12,526 nt of DNA from Bacteroidales bacterium. Lineage in GTDB: Bacteria; Bacteroidota; Bacteroidia; Bacteroidales; Dysgonomonadaceae. The notes under the pieces are model-generated. The model had not been told where the DNA came from. It ran no database searches and saw only the letters and a list, made by a program, of their open reading frames with translations. The stretch lies in NCBI GenBank assembly GCA_012841425.1, contig DUUR01000166.1, forward strand, positions 1 to 12,526, written 5' to 3'. Every line of letters starts with the position of its first letter. The stretch's first letter is position 1. The position numbers and the translations under genes are program-made. This document shows positions 1 to 10,277 of the stretch, piece by piece.

Positions 1-1087
1 CAATTGATTTTTTATCGTTCTCTACCATCTGTTGTCTATTTGTCAACAAAGCAGTTTCCTCTTTAATAGCCTGTGCTTGAAGGATATAGTTTCTTGCAAT
101 ATTTTCTAAAGCTCTTTCGCAATTAGGGTCTTGTGCCAGTGCTTTATTATACTCAGCCTCAGCACCTGCATAATCTCCAGTCTCGGCCAAAAGAGCTCCT
201 TTTACGCTATTAAAATCACAAGCATTAGAAGGATCATTTAAAATAGCCTGATCTAAATACTCAAGCGCTTTTTCTGTTTGGTTATCACGAATAAATACAT
301 TAACCAAGTTTGGGATAAAATATTTGCTCTTTGGAAATTTATCTGCACCTAGATAAAGAGTTTCTAGATATTTAGCAGAGTCTCCTAAACTAATATACTC
401 ACTAGCCATTAATTCATATATATCACTTTCCTGATAAGCACTGTTTTCAATAAAAGGCTCATTTGCAGCCCTTTCAAGCATTTTTAAAGCTCTTTCATGT
501 TCTTCAGCCTGAATAGTTGTAATAATAGCATAGTATTTAATAGTTTGATATGTACTATCTAAAACAAATGCATTTGATTCTTCTGCAAAAATTGGTAATG
601 TTGGAATATCCCAATACACTTCAAAGAAGTCTGCTGCTTTAGAAAAATCATTCTGTTCATTATAGTAAACACCTCCATTAATATAAAAAGGATGGTTTGC
701 TTTAAGGATAGACGAAATATCTTTGCGTACTCTATTTCTTACGCGTCCTCTATCGTCAGGTAGTTCAGCCAAAGAGTCTGATTTTAGGTAAGGCAAGTAT
801 GACTCCATTAGTCCGTCATACATTACTTTATCATTTGTATTCTGACCCAACATTGCCTTTGTTCTTTCATTATCAAATGCTTTGTTGCCAATATCTCCCA
901 TTATTTTCCATGTTTCAGGATCTGTTGAAGTATCAGCATGCTCAGCGGCCTGCTTAATTAATGTTCTGGCCTCATTAAGATCATCTCTTCCCAATGATCT
1001 TTTTGCATCTTTAAGTGCTGATTTTTGTGCGAAGATTGATCCCGCAGAAAAAACAGCAATCATAGTAAGGAATAGGATTTTTCTCAT
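1..1087 (-). CDS. Secreted tetratricopeptide-repeat protein, 3' end cut by the window edge
   Basis: The reading frame is open for 362 codons from ATG at 1087 to the left edge, with no stop in the window. The N-terminus (MRKILFLTMIAVFSAGSIFA, then Q) is a standard Sec signal peptide without a lipobox cysteine, so the product should be periplasmic or outer-membrane associated. Residues about 135-160, 195-210 and 225-250 form helical pairs. Residues about 259-330 give clear TPR signatures (for example a KALEYLDQAILNDP segment and a GDYAGAEAEYNKALAQDP segment). After about 330 it becomes a charged, coiled-coil-like helix. TPR proteins are protein-protein scaffolds; nothing here names a partner. 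It lies 81 bases behind gyrA with no obvious terminator between, so it may be cotranscribed with gyrA. The start is chosen because it gives the complete signal peptide. Confidence 0.88.
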   Translation of the reverse strand, partial: MRKILFLTMIAVFSAGSIFAQKSALKDAKRSLGRDDLNEARTLIKQAAEHADTSTDPETWKIMGDIGNKAFDNERTKAMLGQNTNDKVMYDGLMESYLPYLKSDSLAELPDDRGRVRNRVRKDISSILKANHPFYINGGVYYNEQNDFSKAADFFEVYWDIPTLPIFAEESNAFVLDSTYQTIKYYAIITTIQAEEHERALKMLERAANEPFIENSAYQESDIYELMASEYISLGDSAKYLETLYLGADKFPKSKYFIPNLVNVFIRDNQTEKALEYLDQAILNDPSNACDFNSVKGALLAETGDYAGAEAEYNKALAQDPNCERALENIARNYILQAQAIKEETALLTNRQQMVENDKKSI

Positions 1088-1168
1088 TATGTTCTTATTT
1101 TTGTGATTATGTAAAATATATCAATGTATTTTGTTTCTATCTGTTAAGACTAGAATTATTGAAAAAGT

Positions 1169-3730
1169 TTAATCATTATTCTCAATCTGCTCATTTCCTT
1201 CATCTTCCAACGGTATATCGATATCCAAATTATCTTCAATTTCAATATCTTCAATCAGGTCTTCCTCCGAATCTACCTTACAAACCGAAGCAATAACATC
1301 ATTACGTTTTTCCAAATTAATAAGTCGTACTCCCTGAGTAGCACGTCCCATGATGCGAAGGTCGGAAATTTTCATTCTAATAGTAATACCAGATTTGTTA
1401 ATAATCATTAAATCGTTATCGTCTGTTACACTTTTTATAGCTATTAGTTTACCTGTCTTGTCGGTGATATTTAATGTTTTAACACCCTTACCCCCTCTTC
1501 GAGTAATACGATAAACTGGTTCACCGTCTTCATCATTCAATAAAGTTCTTTTACCGTACCCCTGTTCAGAAACCACAAGAATTGTATCTTCAGATTCTGG
1601 TTTCATACAAATCATTCCTATTACTTTATCATCGCCGTCATCATCCAAGGTCATACCCTTCACTCCTGCTGCCGTACGTCCCATTGGTCTTACATCAGTC
1701 TCTTCAAACCTTATAGCACGTCCATTTCTGTTAGCCAAGATAATATGCTGATCTCCATCAGTTAACCTCACAGAAATTACCTTATCATCTTCTCTTATAG
1801 TTATAGCGTTAACACCATTTTGTCTTGGACGTGAGTAAGCTTCCAGTAGTGTTTTCTTAATAACACCCTTTTCGGTACAGAACAGCAAATAATTAGAATT
1901 AATATAATCCTCATCCGATAAATTATCAACACGCACAAATGCAGTTACCGAGTCATCAGAGTCTATATTCAGTAAATTTTGAATTGCCCTTCCTCTCGAA
2001 TTTTTTGAGCCTTCGGGAAGTTCGTATACACGCAACCAAAAACATTTACCCTTTTGAGTAAACAGCAACATATAATTGTGCATAGTTGCAGGATATATAT
2101 ATTCAATAAAATCCTCTTCGCGTGTTTCCGTTCCTTTTGCACCCACCCCACCTCTGTTCTGAGTATGGAAATCTGCCAGAGGAGTACGCTTAATGTATCC
2201 CATGTGCGATATAGTAATAACCATATCATCATCAGAATAGAAATCCTCAGGATTCATATCCTCAGCTGCAAAAATTATTTCCGAGCGACGCTCATCACCA
2301 AATTTATCCTTAATTTCAACTAATTCATCCTTTATCACACCCATCAAAACATCTTCATTGCTAAGTATTTCATTTAAACGGGCAATAAGTTTTTGAATCT
2401 CATCAAATTCAGCGCGAAGCTTATCTTGCTCTAGACCAGTTAACTGTCTTAATCGCATCTCCACAATAGCGCGAGCCTGTATTTCAGAAAGTTCAAATCT
2501 TTCTATCAAGCCCTGTATTGCAGCTTGAGGATTAGATGAACCTCTAATAATAGCAATTACCTCATCAATATTATCTGAAGCAATAATCAGTCCCTCAAGG
2601 ATATGAGCTCTCTCTTCTGCTTTGCGAAGTTCATATATAGTTCTGCGAGTTACTACATCGTGACGGTGATCTACAAAATACTCAATCATTTGTTTCAGAT
2701 TAAGTAATATCGGTCTGCCATTCACAAGAGCAATATTATTTACACTAAAAGAAGATTCAAGTGCAGTAAGCTTATATAATTTATTTAAAACTACATTAGC
2801 ATTACCGTCACGCTTAACATCCACCACAATACGCATACCACGTCTGTCAGACTCATCGTTTACGTTCGAGATGCCATCAATTCTTTTCTCTGAAACTAGG
2901 TCGGCAATATGTTTAATTAGCGCTGCTTTATTTACAAGATAAGGTATTTCAGAAATTATAATCTTATCGCTTGAGCCCACTGTTTCTATTTCGGCCCTGC
3001 CACGCATAACTACTCTACCCCTACCAGTTTCAAAAGCCTCTTCAACACCTTTATAGCCATATATAAAAGCACCTGTTGGAAAATCAGGAGCTTTTATATG
3101 CTTCATTAAACCTTTAATATCAATATCCTTGTCATCTATATATGCAATAATACCGTTTATACACTCCGTAAGGTTGTGAGGAGCCATATTGGTTGCCATA
3201 CCCACTGCAATTCCCGAAGAACCATTCATAAGCAGGTTAGGAATTCTAGAAGGTAGTACTGTAGGCTCTTCCAGTGTATCGTCGAAGTTTAGTTGAAAAT
3301 CAACCGTTTCTTTGTCGATGTCGCGCAACATCTCTTCCGCAAGCCTGTTTAGCCTTGCCTCTGTATAACGCATGGCCGCAGGGCTGTCACCGTCAACACT
3401 ACCCATATTACCCTGGCCATCAACAAGTGTATATCTCATGCTCCACTCCTGAGCTAGCCTTACCATGGCATTATAAACAGATGAGTCGCCGTGAGGGTGG
3501 TACTTACCTAATACCTCACCAACAATTCTGGCAGATTTCTTATGTGGCTTATCGTGAGTATTACTTAACCCCGACATTCCATATAATATTCTCCTATGTA
3601 CTGGCTTAAAACCGTCGCGAACATCCGGTAAAGCACGTGAAACAATAACTGACATCGAGTAATCGATGTACGACGACTTCATTTCATCTTCGATATTAAT
3701 CTTGATGATTCTATCTTCCTGATCAACCAT
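1169..3730 (-). CDS. gyrA: DNA gyrase subunit A
   Basis: Full-length GyrA (853 residues), the DNA-breaking and rejoining subunit of gyrase, which acts with GyrB to introduce negative supercoils. The N-terminal winged-helix and tower region is intact: the catalytic tyrosine is Y122 in [10 protein letters not shown], with the conserved [17 protein letters not shown] stretch at about 24-40. The C-terminal beta-pinwheel carries a GyrA box, TRRGGKG, at about 743-749. This marks it as gyrase rather than topoisomerase IV, although the usual first residue is Q. The quinolone-determining region numbers exactly as in E. coli: S83 is present, but position 87 is N rather than D. The tail after about 820 is strongly acidic. 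ATG at 3730 gives the normal N-terminus. A terminator after secA (3854-3882) separates it from the upstream gene, so it should have its own promoter. Confidence 0.98.
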   Translation of the reverse strand: MVDQEDRIIKINIEDEMKSSYIDYSMSVIVSRALPDVRDGFKPVHRRILYGMSGLSNTHDKPHKKSARIVGEVLGKYHPHGDSSVYNAMVRLAQEWSMRYTLVDGQGNMGSVDGDSPAAMRYTEARLNRLAEEMLRDIDKETVDFQLNFDDTLEEPTVLPSRIPNLLMNGSSGIAVGMATNMAPHNLTECINGIIAYIDDKDIDIKGLMKHIKAPDFPTGAFIYGYKGVEEAFETGRGRVVMRGRAEIETVGSSDKIIISEIPYLVNKAALIKHIADLVSEKRIDGISNVNDESDRRGMRIVVDVKRDGNANVVLNKLYKLTALESSFSVNNIALVNGRPILLNLKQMIEYFVDHRHDVVTRRTIYELRKAEERAHILEGLIIASDNIDEVIAIIRGSSNPQAAIQGLIERFELSEIQARAIVEMRLRQLTGLEQDKLRAEFDEIQKLIARLNEILSNEDVLMGVIKDELVEIKDKFGDERRSEIIFAAEDMNPEDFYSDDDMVITISHMGYIKRTPLADFHTQNRGGVGAKGTETREEDFIEYIYPATMHNYMLLFTQKGKCFWLRVYELPEGSKNSRGRAIQNLLNIDSDDSVTAFVRVDNLSDEDYINSNYLLFCTEKGVIKKTLLEAYSRPRQNGVNAITIREDDKVISVRLTDGDQHIILANRNGRAIRFEETDVRPMGRTAAGVKGMTLDDDGDDKVIGMICMKPESEDTILVVSEQGYGKRTLLNDEDGEPVYRITRRGGKGVKTLNITDKTGKLIAIKSVTDDNDLMIINKSGITIRMKISDLRIMGRATQGVRLINLEKRNDVIASVCKVDSEEDLIEDIEIEDNLDIDIPLEDEGNEQIENND

Positions 3731-3754
3731 ATTCTAATTGTGATTTTTCTTTAG

Positions 3755-3787
3755 AAAAATTATCTTTGTAAGTAGTTATAATTCAAT
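3755..3787 (-). promoter_or_regulatory. Candidate Bacteroidota-type promoter for gyrA
   Basis: On the minus strand, ATTG (complement of 3784-3787) is followed after 21 bases by TAATTTTT (complement of 3755-3762). These match the Bacteroidota consensus TTTG and TAnnTTTG at 3 of 4 and 5 of 6 defined positions. It lies between the secA terminator and the gyrA start, where a promoter is required. The match is imperfect and the region is AT-rich, so this is only a candidate. Confidence 0.32.
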
Positions 3788-3853
3788 GTGGTAACTGAGC
3801 ACAGTATTTCCCACTTTAATTAGACTAAAGTACTACTTTTCTTTCATTTTAAC

Positions 3854-3882
3854 AAAAAAACAGGCACTAATTTAGTGCCTGT
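3854..3882 (-). terminator. Rho-independent terminator of secA
   Basis: A perfect inverted repeat (ACAGGCACT at 3860-3868 with AGTGCCTGT at 3874-3882, extendable inward by A-T pairs) is followed on the minus strand by seven T (complement of 3854-3860). It starts 20 bases after the secA stop and faces the right way to end secA transcription before gyrA. Confidence 0.9.
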
Positions 3883-3901
3883 CTCAAAGTTTCTAAACCT
3901 T

Positions 3902-6900
3902 TTATTGTCCGTGACAATTCTTATATTTTTTGCCACTACCACAAGGGCACGGCTCATTTCTACCTACTTTTTTCTCAACTCTAATAGGCTCTAGCTTCTG
4001 CTTCTGGCGTTGTTGAGCGTTAGGGTCGTCATTGCTTCCTTCGCCAGGTGCTATACCGCCCGACTCATCTTTTTGGGTTCTGTATTTACTGTAGTCGGTT
4101 TTTTGCTCCGGAGCAGCCTGTCTCACAGTCGAAGGATCTTGCACAGGAATTTGCCCCCTCATCAATATCGAGACCGATTTAGAGTTAATATCATTAATCA
4201 TTGTTCCAAAGAGGTTAAACGACTCTAACTTATAAATCAGAAGTGGATCTTTTTGCTCATAACTAGCCGTTTGTACAGATTGGCGCAAGTCGTCCATCTC
4301 ACGTAGATGCTCTTTCCAGTCCTCATCTATAGTATGCAGTAAGATTGATTTCTCAAAAGATCTTACTAAAGCTTTAGAGCCTGTTTCATACGCCTCCTTC
4401 AAATTGCATGATATGTTATACACCCTTTTTCCATCAGTAATAGGAATTAGAATATTCTCATACATAGCTCCCTGTTTTTCATATACCTGTGTAATAACAG
4501 GTTGAGCAATCTCTGCAAGACGATCTGTTTTACGTTTAAATGTCTCAAATGCTTTTTCTTTTACAGCATCAATCATATCACTCGTACGCATTTTTTTCAT
4601 ATCCTCTTCTTTAAAAGGAACCTCAAATGCCATAACACGTAGAAGTTCATGTTTCATGCTCTCATAGTCATCCTCGTACGTCTCTACAATATTTTTTGAT
4701 GTTTCGGATATCATGTTAGCAACATCATTATCTATACGTTCGCCCATAAGAGCGTGTTTGCGACGTTTATAGATAACCTCACGTTGAGAATTCATAACAT
4801 CATCATACTCAAGCAGTCTCTTACGAATGCCGAAGTTATTCTCCTCAACTTTCTTTTGAGCACGCTCAACAGATTTGCTAAGCATACTATGTTCAAGTAC
4901 GTCACCCTCTTCAAACCCCATCCTATCCATCAAGCCAGCTATCTTTTCAGTAGCAAATAGTCTCATTAGGTCATCCTCAAGTGACACAAAGAACACAGAA
5001 GAACCAGGGTCACCCTGCCTACCTGCTCTACCACGAAGCTGACGGTCTACACGACGAGATTCATGTCGCTCTGTACCAATAATTGCTAAACCACCCGCTT
5101 TCTTTACCTCTGCTGGTAGTTTAATGTCGGTACCCCTACCAGCCATATTTGTGGCTATAGTTACCACACCGCTTTGACCTGCATTTGCAACAATATCAGC
5201 TTCTCTCTGGTGTAGTTTTGCATTTAGTACATTATGCTTTATTTTACGTAAGTTAAGCATCCTGCTCAATAGCTCAGAAATCTCTACAGATGTGGTACCC
5301 ACAAGAACTGGGCGTCCTTTAGATACTAAGTTTTCGATCTCTACAATAACAGCATTATACTTCTCACGTTTAGTTTTGTAAATACGGTCGTTTTGGTCAT
5401 CTCTTATAATTGGTCTATTTGTAGGAATCACCACAACATCCAGTTTATAGATATCCCATAATTCACCTGCTTCTGTTTCGGCCGTACCAGTCATACCTGC
5501 CAGCTTACTATACATCCTAAAGAAGTTCTGAAGAGTAATTGTTGCAAACGTTTGAGTTGCAGCTTCAACCTTCACTCTTTCCTTTGCCTCAATCGCTTGG
5601 TGAAGTCCGTCTGAATAACGTCTTCCTTCCATAACCCTACCAGTTTGCTCGTCAACAATCTTAACTTTATTGTCAATTACAACATACTCATCGTCTTTTT
5701 CAAACAGTGCATATGCCTTAAGTAGCTGATTTATAGTATGAACGCGTTCCGATTTTATTGCATAATTCTGAAGCAGCTCATCTTTCTTAGTCGCTTTTTC
5801 TTCTTCGTTTAAACTTGTATTCTCTAAATCAGAAAGTTGAGAAGCAATATCGGGTAAAATAAAAAACTGAGGGTCGTCAGAATTACCCGTAAGCAAGTCG
5901 ATACCCTTATCCGTAAGATCTATGCTATGTTGTTTTTCATCAATAACAAAATATAGAGGATCGGTAACCACATGCATATTACGGCTCTGCTCCTGCATAT
6001 AAAAAGCTTCTGTCTTAAGCATTGCAGCTCTTATGCCCTGTTCGCTCAAATATTTTATAAGCGGTTTATTCTTAGGCATACCTTTAAACGAGCGGAACAA
6101 TAATAGTGCTCCTTCCTCCTGAACCTTAGTATCAGACGAGGCCATCTTAGTTTTTGCTTCAGCAAGCAAGCTAGTAGTAAGCTCTCGTTGTGCTTTAACA
6201 ATCATTTCAACACGAGGGCGGAACTGATCAAAAAGTTGATCATCACCTTTTGGTACTGGTCCCGAAATAATAAGAGGTGTACGAGCATCATCAATTAAAA
6301 CCGAGTCTACCTCATCCACAATTGCAAAATTATGCTTACGCTGCACCAAATCCTTTGGAGAAACAGCCATATTATCGCGTAGATAATCAAATCCAAACTC
6401 GTTATTAGTACCAAATGTTATATCAGCCTCATAAGCTTTTCGTCTCGATTCGGAGTTTGGCTCATGCTTATCAATACAGTCAACAGACAGACCATGAAAC
6501 ATATACATAGGTCCCATCCACTCCGAGTCACGTTTTGCCAAGTAATCATTTACCGTTACAATATGCACACCTTCGTGAGTTAATGCATTCAAAAATACCG
6601 GCAATGTTGCTACCAGCGTCTTACCCTCACCAGTTGCCATTTCCGCAATCTTTCCGCTATGCAACACAACACCACCAAAAAGCTGCACATCATAATGAAT
6701 CATCTCCCAGCTTATCTCAGCGCCCCCTGCAATCCATCTTTTCTTGTAGATTGCCTTCTCACCATCAATATGCACAAAATCGTGTTTAGCTGCCAAATCC
6801 CTGTCAAAATCAGTTGCAGTAACCACAATCTCTTCATTTTCAGTAAATCTACGAGCAGTTTCCTTCATAATAGAGAAAGCCACTGGCAACAATTCATCTA

Positions 6901-7207
6901 GAATCTTCTCATATTTTTCTGTAATATCCTTCTCAAGCTTATCAATCTGAGTCCATATAGCCTCTCTTTCATTAAGTTCAATGCTTTCCATGTCAGCTTT
7001 CAACTGACCAATCTGATCCTTCTCGTTAGAAACATATTCAGAAATCTGTTTTTCCAGTTCCTTAGTTCTACTTCGAAGTTCATTGTTCGACAGTTTTTCA
7101 ATTTCGATATAAGCCTCCTTAACCTTCTTCACGGTTGGGTTAACCTCCTTCAGGTCTCGTTGAGCCTTATTGCCAAACAATTTTGATATTATATTATTAA
7201 ATGCCAT
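3902..7207 (-). CDS. secA: Preprotein translocase ATPase SecA
   Basis: SecA is the cytosolic motor that pushes unfolded preproteins through SecYEG. At 1101 residues it is much longer than E. coli SecA (901). Motifs in order: Walker A MATGEGKT at 190-197; Walker B with VDEVDS at 297-302; EQTGR at 520-524; [10 protein letters not shown] at 571-580; the second helicase half with [10 protein letters not shown] at 686-695; and the arginine-rich [19 protein letters not shown] at about 717-735. The C-terminus ends in a zinc-binding tail with C1087, C1089, C1098 and H1099, which contacts SecB and the ribosome in other bacteria. The extra length sits in an early lysine/glutamate-rich helix (about 60-105) and in the preprotein cross-linking domain (about 330-410). 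It starts at ATG 7207 with the conserved short amphipathic N-terminus. A terminator follows. The 127-base gap before it holds no clear terminator, so readthrough from the phosphatase-like gene is possible. Confidence 0.98.
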   Translation of the reverse strand: MAFNNIISKLFGNKAQRDLKEVNPTVKKVKEAYIEIEKLSNNELRSRTKELEKQISEYVSNEKDQIGQLKADMESIELNEREAIWTQIDKLEKDITEKYEKILDELLPVAFSIMKETARRFTENEEIVVTATDFDRDLAAKHDFVHIDGEKAIYKKRWIAGGAEISWEMIHYDVQLFGGVVLHSGKIAEMATGEGKTLVATLPVFLNALTHEGVHIVTVNDYLAKRDSEWMGPMYMFHGLSVDCIDKHEPNSESRRKAYEADITFGTNNEFGFDYLRDNMAVSPKDLVQRKHNFAIVDEVDSVLIDDARTPLIISGPVPKGDDQLFDQFRPRVEMIVKAQRELTTSLLAEAKTKMASSDTKVQEEGALLLFRSFKGMPKNKPLIKYLSEQGIRAAMLKTEAFYMQEQSRNMHVVTDPLYFVIDEKQHSIDLTDKGIDLLTGNSDDPQFFILPDIASQLSDLENTSLNEEEKATKKDELLQNYAIKSERVHTINQLLKAYALFEKDDEYVVIDNKVKIVDEQTGRVMEGRRYSDGLHQAIEAKERVKVEAATQTFATITLQNFFRMYSKLAGMTGTAETEAGELWDIYKLDVVVIPTNRPIIRDDQNDRIYKTKREKYNAVIVEIENLVSKGRPVLVGTTSVEISELLSRMLNLRKIKHNVLNAKLHQREADIVANAGQSGVVTIATNMAGRGTDIKLPAEVKKAGGLAIIGTERHESRRVDRQLRGRAGRQGDPGSSVFFVSLEDDLMRLFATEKIAGLMDRMGFEEGDVLEHSMLSKSVERAQKKVEENNFGIRKRLLEYDDVMNSQREVIYKRRKHALMGERIDNDVANMISETSKNIVETYEDDYESMKHELLRVMAFEVPFKEEDMKKMRTSDMIDAVKEKAFETFKRKTDRLAEIAQPVITQVYEKQGAMYENILIPITDGKRVYNISCNLKEAYETGSKALVRSFEKSILLHTIDEDWKEHLREMDDLRQSVQTASYEQKDPLLIYKLESFNLFGTMINDINSKSVSILMRGQIPVQDPSTVRQAAPEQKTDYSKYRTQKDESGGIAPGEGSNDDPNAQQRQKQKLEPIRVEKKVGRNEPCPCGSGKKYKNCHGQ

Positions 7208-7334
7208 TGTTATATAATTATATTTTTTTCTATTGTTATTTTCAGTTCTACCTAATAAATATATAGATGTAAGTCTAATATCATTAAGACTAAATTCACA
7301 TATTTTATATAGAATATTTTTTTACTCGTTTTAT

Positions 7335-8918
7335 TTAAAACAATTCCTTAAGAATCTCTCCATCAGCTGCATTGGGTGCACGAATACGGAGTCTGTAAGA
7401 AACACTTGGGGCTATATCGGTTGCGTTGATAGTGCGATTAATTTTTTGAGGTACAATACCTTTACCAAAAAATATAACCGGCGATGCAATTGCATTGTTA
7501 TTTACCCGCTGTGTATTATCGCTGTCGGGGTTTTTTATATTCCATCCAGGCTGAAGCTCAAGAAAAAGATCTCCCGAAACACCTTTAAAGTAACCATTTC
7601 TATAGTATTGAACCCTGTTATTATAAGCACCATGAAGCATTTGATGTGATGTTATCACATCTTGAATACCTGCCGATTGAACAAGAAATTCTGCTGCGGT
7701 ACTCTGAAACTCGCTCAGGTTAATTTTATTATCCTCCAGAAGTTTAGTGTCAAAAAAGAACTGCCTGTTATAATATTTCTTTATCCACTGCTGCCTTCCG
7801 TAGGTAGCCATTAAGTACATGTTAAGTAAAGCCTGACTTCTTTCTGGATAAAATATACCACCCGATGTTACCATTCCTTCAGGAATTACTTCATGCTCAA
7901 CAAAATATCCTGTAGATACAATAAATATAAGTGCGTTCTCTAATCCAACTGCTCCATCAATTGCATCTAATATACGTGCCAACTCGTTATCAAGTCTATG
8001 ATATGTATCCTGAATCTCTACCGAGTAATTTTTATCAAGTGCATCTGAATAATTACCGGCATAAAAGGTTAGCGCCAAAAAATCGGGATTCATACGTGTT
8101 CCCAATGAGTTTGTCTCTAGTACCTTTATGGCAATGTCGTTCACTTCTTTATTTACTAGGGGCGACTCCTTAAACTTCCTAACATTGTCTTTTTTGCTAT
8201 TTACAAAGAAATGCTGAAAATTATATCTGTTTTTAGTGTATGGAAAGGCATTATACCTCTCAATATTTAGTGCAGGTTTCCACGATACACTGTTTATAGT
8301 GTATGTGAGCGATTGCTGACTACGGTTATGTTGATCTACAACAGCATGACGTGTTTTATAGAAAGTTGTTGTGGCCCACTTTGCATTTTCATCTTCAATC
8401 CAATATGCACCACTTGCAGCATGCCCACCAGATGCCAATGCCTGAGATGCATCGGGTGCAAAAGCAAAAACATCCGACTGCCCACCTGAAGCAATCTTTA
8501 GCTCATCTGCAATTGTAGAAACGCGTATTGGAAGTGGTGAAACCTTTTCATTCGTAAAGTTTCCCATGAAGTTATCATCTCTAAATGACGACACTTCGAG
8601 GTTTTGGTTAATTAAATATTTCTTCTCTGCGGTGATTCCATGGTAAGAAGGATTAGCACCCGTGAAGATTGTTGTAATAGTAGATGCCTGGTCAAGATCG
8701 GGAAAATCGTATTTAACATTATTGTATACCAATCCACTATTCATCAGTCGGTTGAAGCCCTTATTGCCGAATGTTCCTCTAAACATCTCGATATAATCAC
8801 CTCTCAACTGATCAATTGTTATTCCAACAACCAGCTTTGGAACCTCTCCTGAAGGGTTTTGTGAATAGAGCGCTGTAATTGATAAAAAAGCGACTATTGA
8901 AGATATTACTCTAATCAT
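7335..8918 (-). CDS. Exported alkaline-phosphatase-fold protein (PafA-like), probably a catalytically dead pseudoenzyme
   Basis: The 527-residue protein begins with a signal peptide (MIRVISSIVAFLSITALYS, then Q) and contains no cysteine, so it is not a lipoprotein. Its family framework is clear: VVGITIDQLRGDY at 30-42, FTGANPSYHGI at 85-95, ADEL at 137-140, GGHAASGAYW at 164-173, DTYHRLDNELARILDAID at 304-321, GDLFLELQPGW at 449-459 and TDIAPS at 500-505. This is the layout of Bacteroidota PafA-type phosphatases (type I phosphodiesterase family). By my alignment from memory, only the first zinc ligand, D36, survives. The nucleophile threonine position is Q77, the phosphate-binding KDR is D156-A157-S158, the DxxxH pair is N289 and A293, the ADH of the second ligand pair reads STG (335-337), and the C-terminal THG histidine is absent. 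The frame is otherwise intact, so it is a divergent protein rather than a pseudogene. It follows lnb by 21 bases and precedes secA. The function is unknown. Confidence 0.85.
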   Translation of the reverse strand: MIRVISSIVAFLSITALYSQNPSGEVPKLVVGITIDQLRGDYIEMFRGTFGNKGFNRLMNSGLVYNNVKYDFPDLDQASTITTIFTGANPSYHGITAEKKYLINQNLEVSSFRDDNFMGNFTNEKVSPLPIRVSTIADELKIASGGQSDVFAFAPDASQALASGGHAASGAYWIEDENAKWATTTFYKTRHAVVDQHNRSQQSLTYTINSVSWKPALNIERYNAFPYTKNRYNFQHFFVNSKKDNVRKFKESPLVNKEVNDIAIKVLETNSLGTRMNPDFLALTFYAGNYSDALDKNYSVEIQDTYHRLDNELARILDAIDGAVGLENALIFIVSTGYFVEHEVIPEGMVTSGGIFYPERSQALLNMYLMATYGRQQWIKKYYNRQFFFDTKLLEDNKINLSEFQSTAAEFLVQSAGIQDVITSHQMLHGAYNNRVQYYRNGYFKGVSGDLFLELQPGWNIKNPDSDNTQRVNNNAIASPVIFFGKGIVPQKINRTINATDIAPSVSYRLRIRAPNAADGEILKELF

Positions 8919-8939
8919 TTTGTGTAATTAATTCCTTTT

Positions 8940-10196
8940 TTACTGTCCCCAACCCGCTTTCATATGCTTGCTAGATGTGAAATGACTGTTTTTTATTTTC
9001 TTATTTCTTTTTGTATATATGTTTGTGCCCGATCTAACCAATAAGCTTAACGAAAAGGGTATTGTTGCAATAGGGAGCTCCTGTGGTATAAGCCACCATA
9101 ACAGTACAAAAAGAGTTATAACCGCAAAGTTAATGAAATGATAGAAATATACGATCCTTGTTGCCGATTTTACCCAAAATAAAACTGCTGCAACCAAAGC
9201 AAAAATATTTAGCCAAGCAAAATTCCAATTAGGGCTTGTGGCAGGGTGTTCTGAAAAGAAGATTAGAGTAAATAGCACTAATCCTCCAATTCCTGCTACC
9301 CCAAAAAGCAAAGTGTCATATGCTTTGGCAGGTCTAACCTTATTTAGATTTGCCATTTGTAGTAGACTAACTATAATTGATAACAACAACAATGCGAATG
9401 CGGTTACGAAGGGCGTAAAGATACTCTGTTCGCCTGGGTTGTTTAGCTCACTATTAAGCTCTAATACAACTTCCGATTCTAACACCAAAGGATAGCTTAA
9501 TGTGTCATTAACTACCATTGTTGCGCCTTCAAATGAGCCCATTAGATAGTTGGGAATAAACATCTTTTCTCTAACATCTATAACTCTATCAGAGGGGCTC
9601 CCCACCATAAGATCAATTCCAAACTTTGTCCATTTATGTTCCACCGTACACTCGTGCAACAAATCGCGAAATGACTGAGTTTTACTTGTTGGTTGATATA
9701 CTATTGTTCCATTTACATACTCTTCAATCATATCACGTGGGCGAGTTGCACAGTTATCATAAAAATAATTGTACCGGTAGCGCATATTTTCAGGGAGCGA
9801 ATTGATATATAAGGCATTAAAGAGTTGTTGTTTCTCGTGGGGCGTTAAATTTAAAGTCTGCTCATAAACCTGTTGTCCTTTAAATCCATACTCAAACATA
9901 AATTCATCAAAGGTAGTAACACCAAGTACATAGTCGGTTTTACCTCTTATAAAATTATACATGAAATCGGGTTGTGAAGAATCGAAGTAACCATAATTAT
10001 ATATAGCATCAACCCCTACCGAGTCGTCCTGCACTCTAATTGCAGTATGACCAAATAAACCATAAACAACATCATGCCAAGGTGAAGCAGTTAATAGGCT
10101 TACTTTAGCATTATCGTGTAGTTGTACCTGTGCATCAACCGTTTGTGTAAGCAATATAAGAAACAGAGGTACTATTTTGAGGATATATTTTTTCAT
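8940..10196 (-). CDS. lnb: Lipoprotein N-acyltransferase Lnb (DUF4105 family)
   Basis: A 418-residue membrane protein with a signal peptide (residues 1-22), a periplasmic domain (about 23-258) and five predicted membrane helices (about 261-281, 295-315, 326-342, 348-370 and 375-389). The loops follow the positive-inside rule: KVRPAK, KSATR and the lysine-rich tail face the cytoplasm. The periplasmic domain carries the DUF4105 signatures FGHTAIR (48-54, H50) and DNCATRPRDM (147-156, C149). This H-before-C order resembles permuted papain-like amidase or acyltransferase folds. From memory of the family, Bacteroides proteins with this architecture were identified as Lnb, which N-acylates the terminal cysteine of diacylated lipoproteins where Lnt is absent. 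The reaction is inferred by family membership. A good promoter motif lies upstream, and the phosphatase-like gene follows at 21 bases. Any role in peptidoglycan or another lipid would be the alternative. Confidence 0.85.
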   Translation of the reverse strand: MKKYILKIVPLFLILLTQTVDAQVQLHDNAKVSLLTASPWHDVVYGLFGHTAIRVQDDSVGVDAIYNYGYFDSSQPDFMYNFIRGKTDYVLGVTTFDEFMFEYGFKGQQVYEQTLNLTPHEKQQLFNALYINSLPENMRYRYNYFYDNCATRPRDMIEEYVNGTIVYQPTSKTQSFRDLLHECTVEHKWTKFGIDLMVGSPSDRVIDVREKMFIPNYLMGSFEGATMVVNDTLSYPLVLESEVVLELNSELNNPGEQSIFTPFVTAFALLLLSIIVSLLQMANLNKVRPAKAYDTLLFGVAGIGGLVLFTLIFFSEHPATSPNWNFAWLNIFALVAAVLFWVKSATRIVYFYHFINFAVITLFVLLWWLIPQELPIATIPFSLSLLVRSGTNIYTKRNKKIKNSHFTSSKHMKAGWGQ

Positions 10197-10277
10197 TTTT
10201 CCCTTATTATCTTCTTAAAAGATTTAGACTTCTCTACTCAACACATCTCAATTATTGAATTTAAAGTCTTAGGGAGA

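Noticed and set aside
3274..3609. Plus-strand frame of 111 codons inside gyrA
   Set aside because: It is a shadow of the gyrA coding strand over its most conserved region, with no independent support.
7256..7295. Possible secA promoter (TATATTTA on the minus strand) and a bulged hairpin (AGTCTAAT with ATTAAGACT)
   Set aside because: The -7 match is imperfect with no acceptable -33, in AT-rich sequence. The hairpin has a bulge and no T-run, so neither a promoter nor a terminator can be claimed.
7233..7649. Plus-strand frame of 138 codons opposite the end of the phosphatase-like gene
   Set aside because: It is antisense to a well-supported coding region, has no family signature or ribosome binding site, and its composition reflects the opposite-strand codons.
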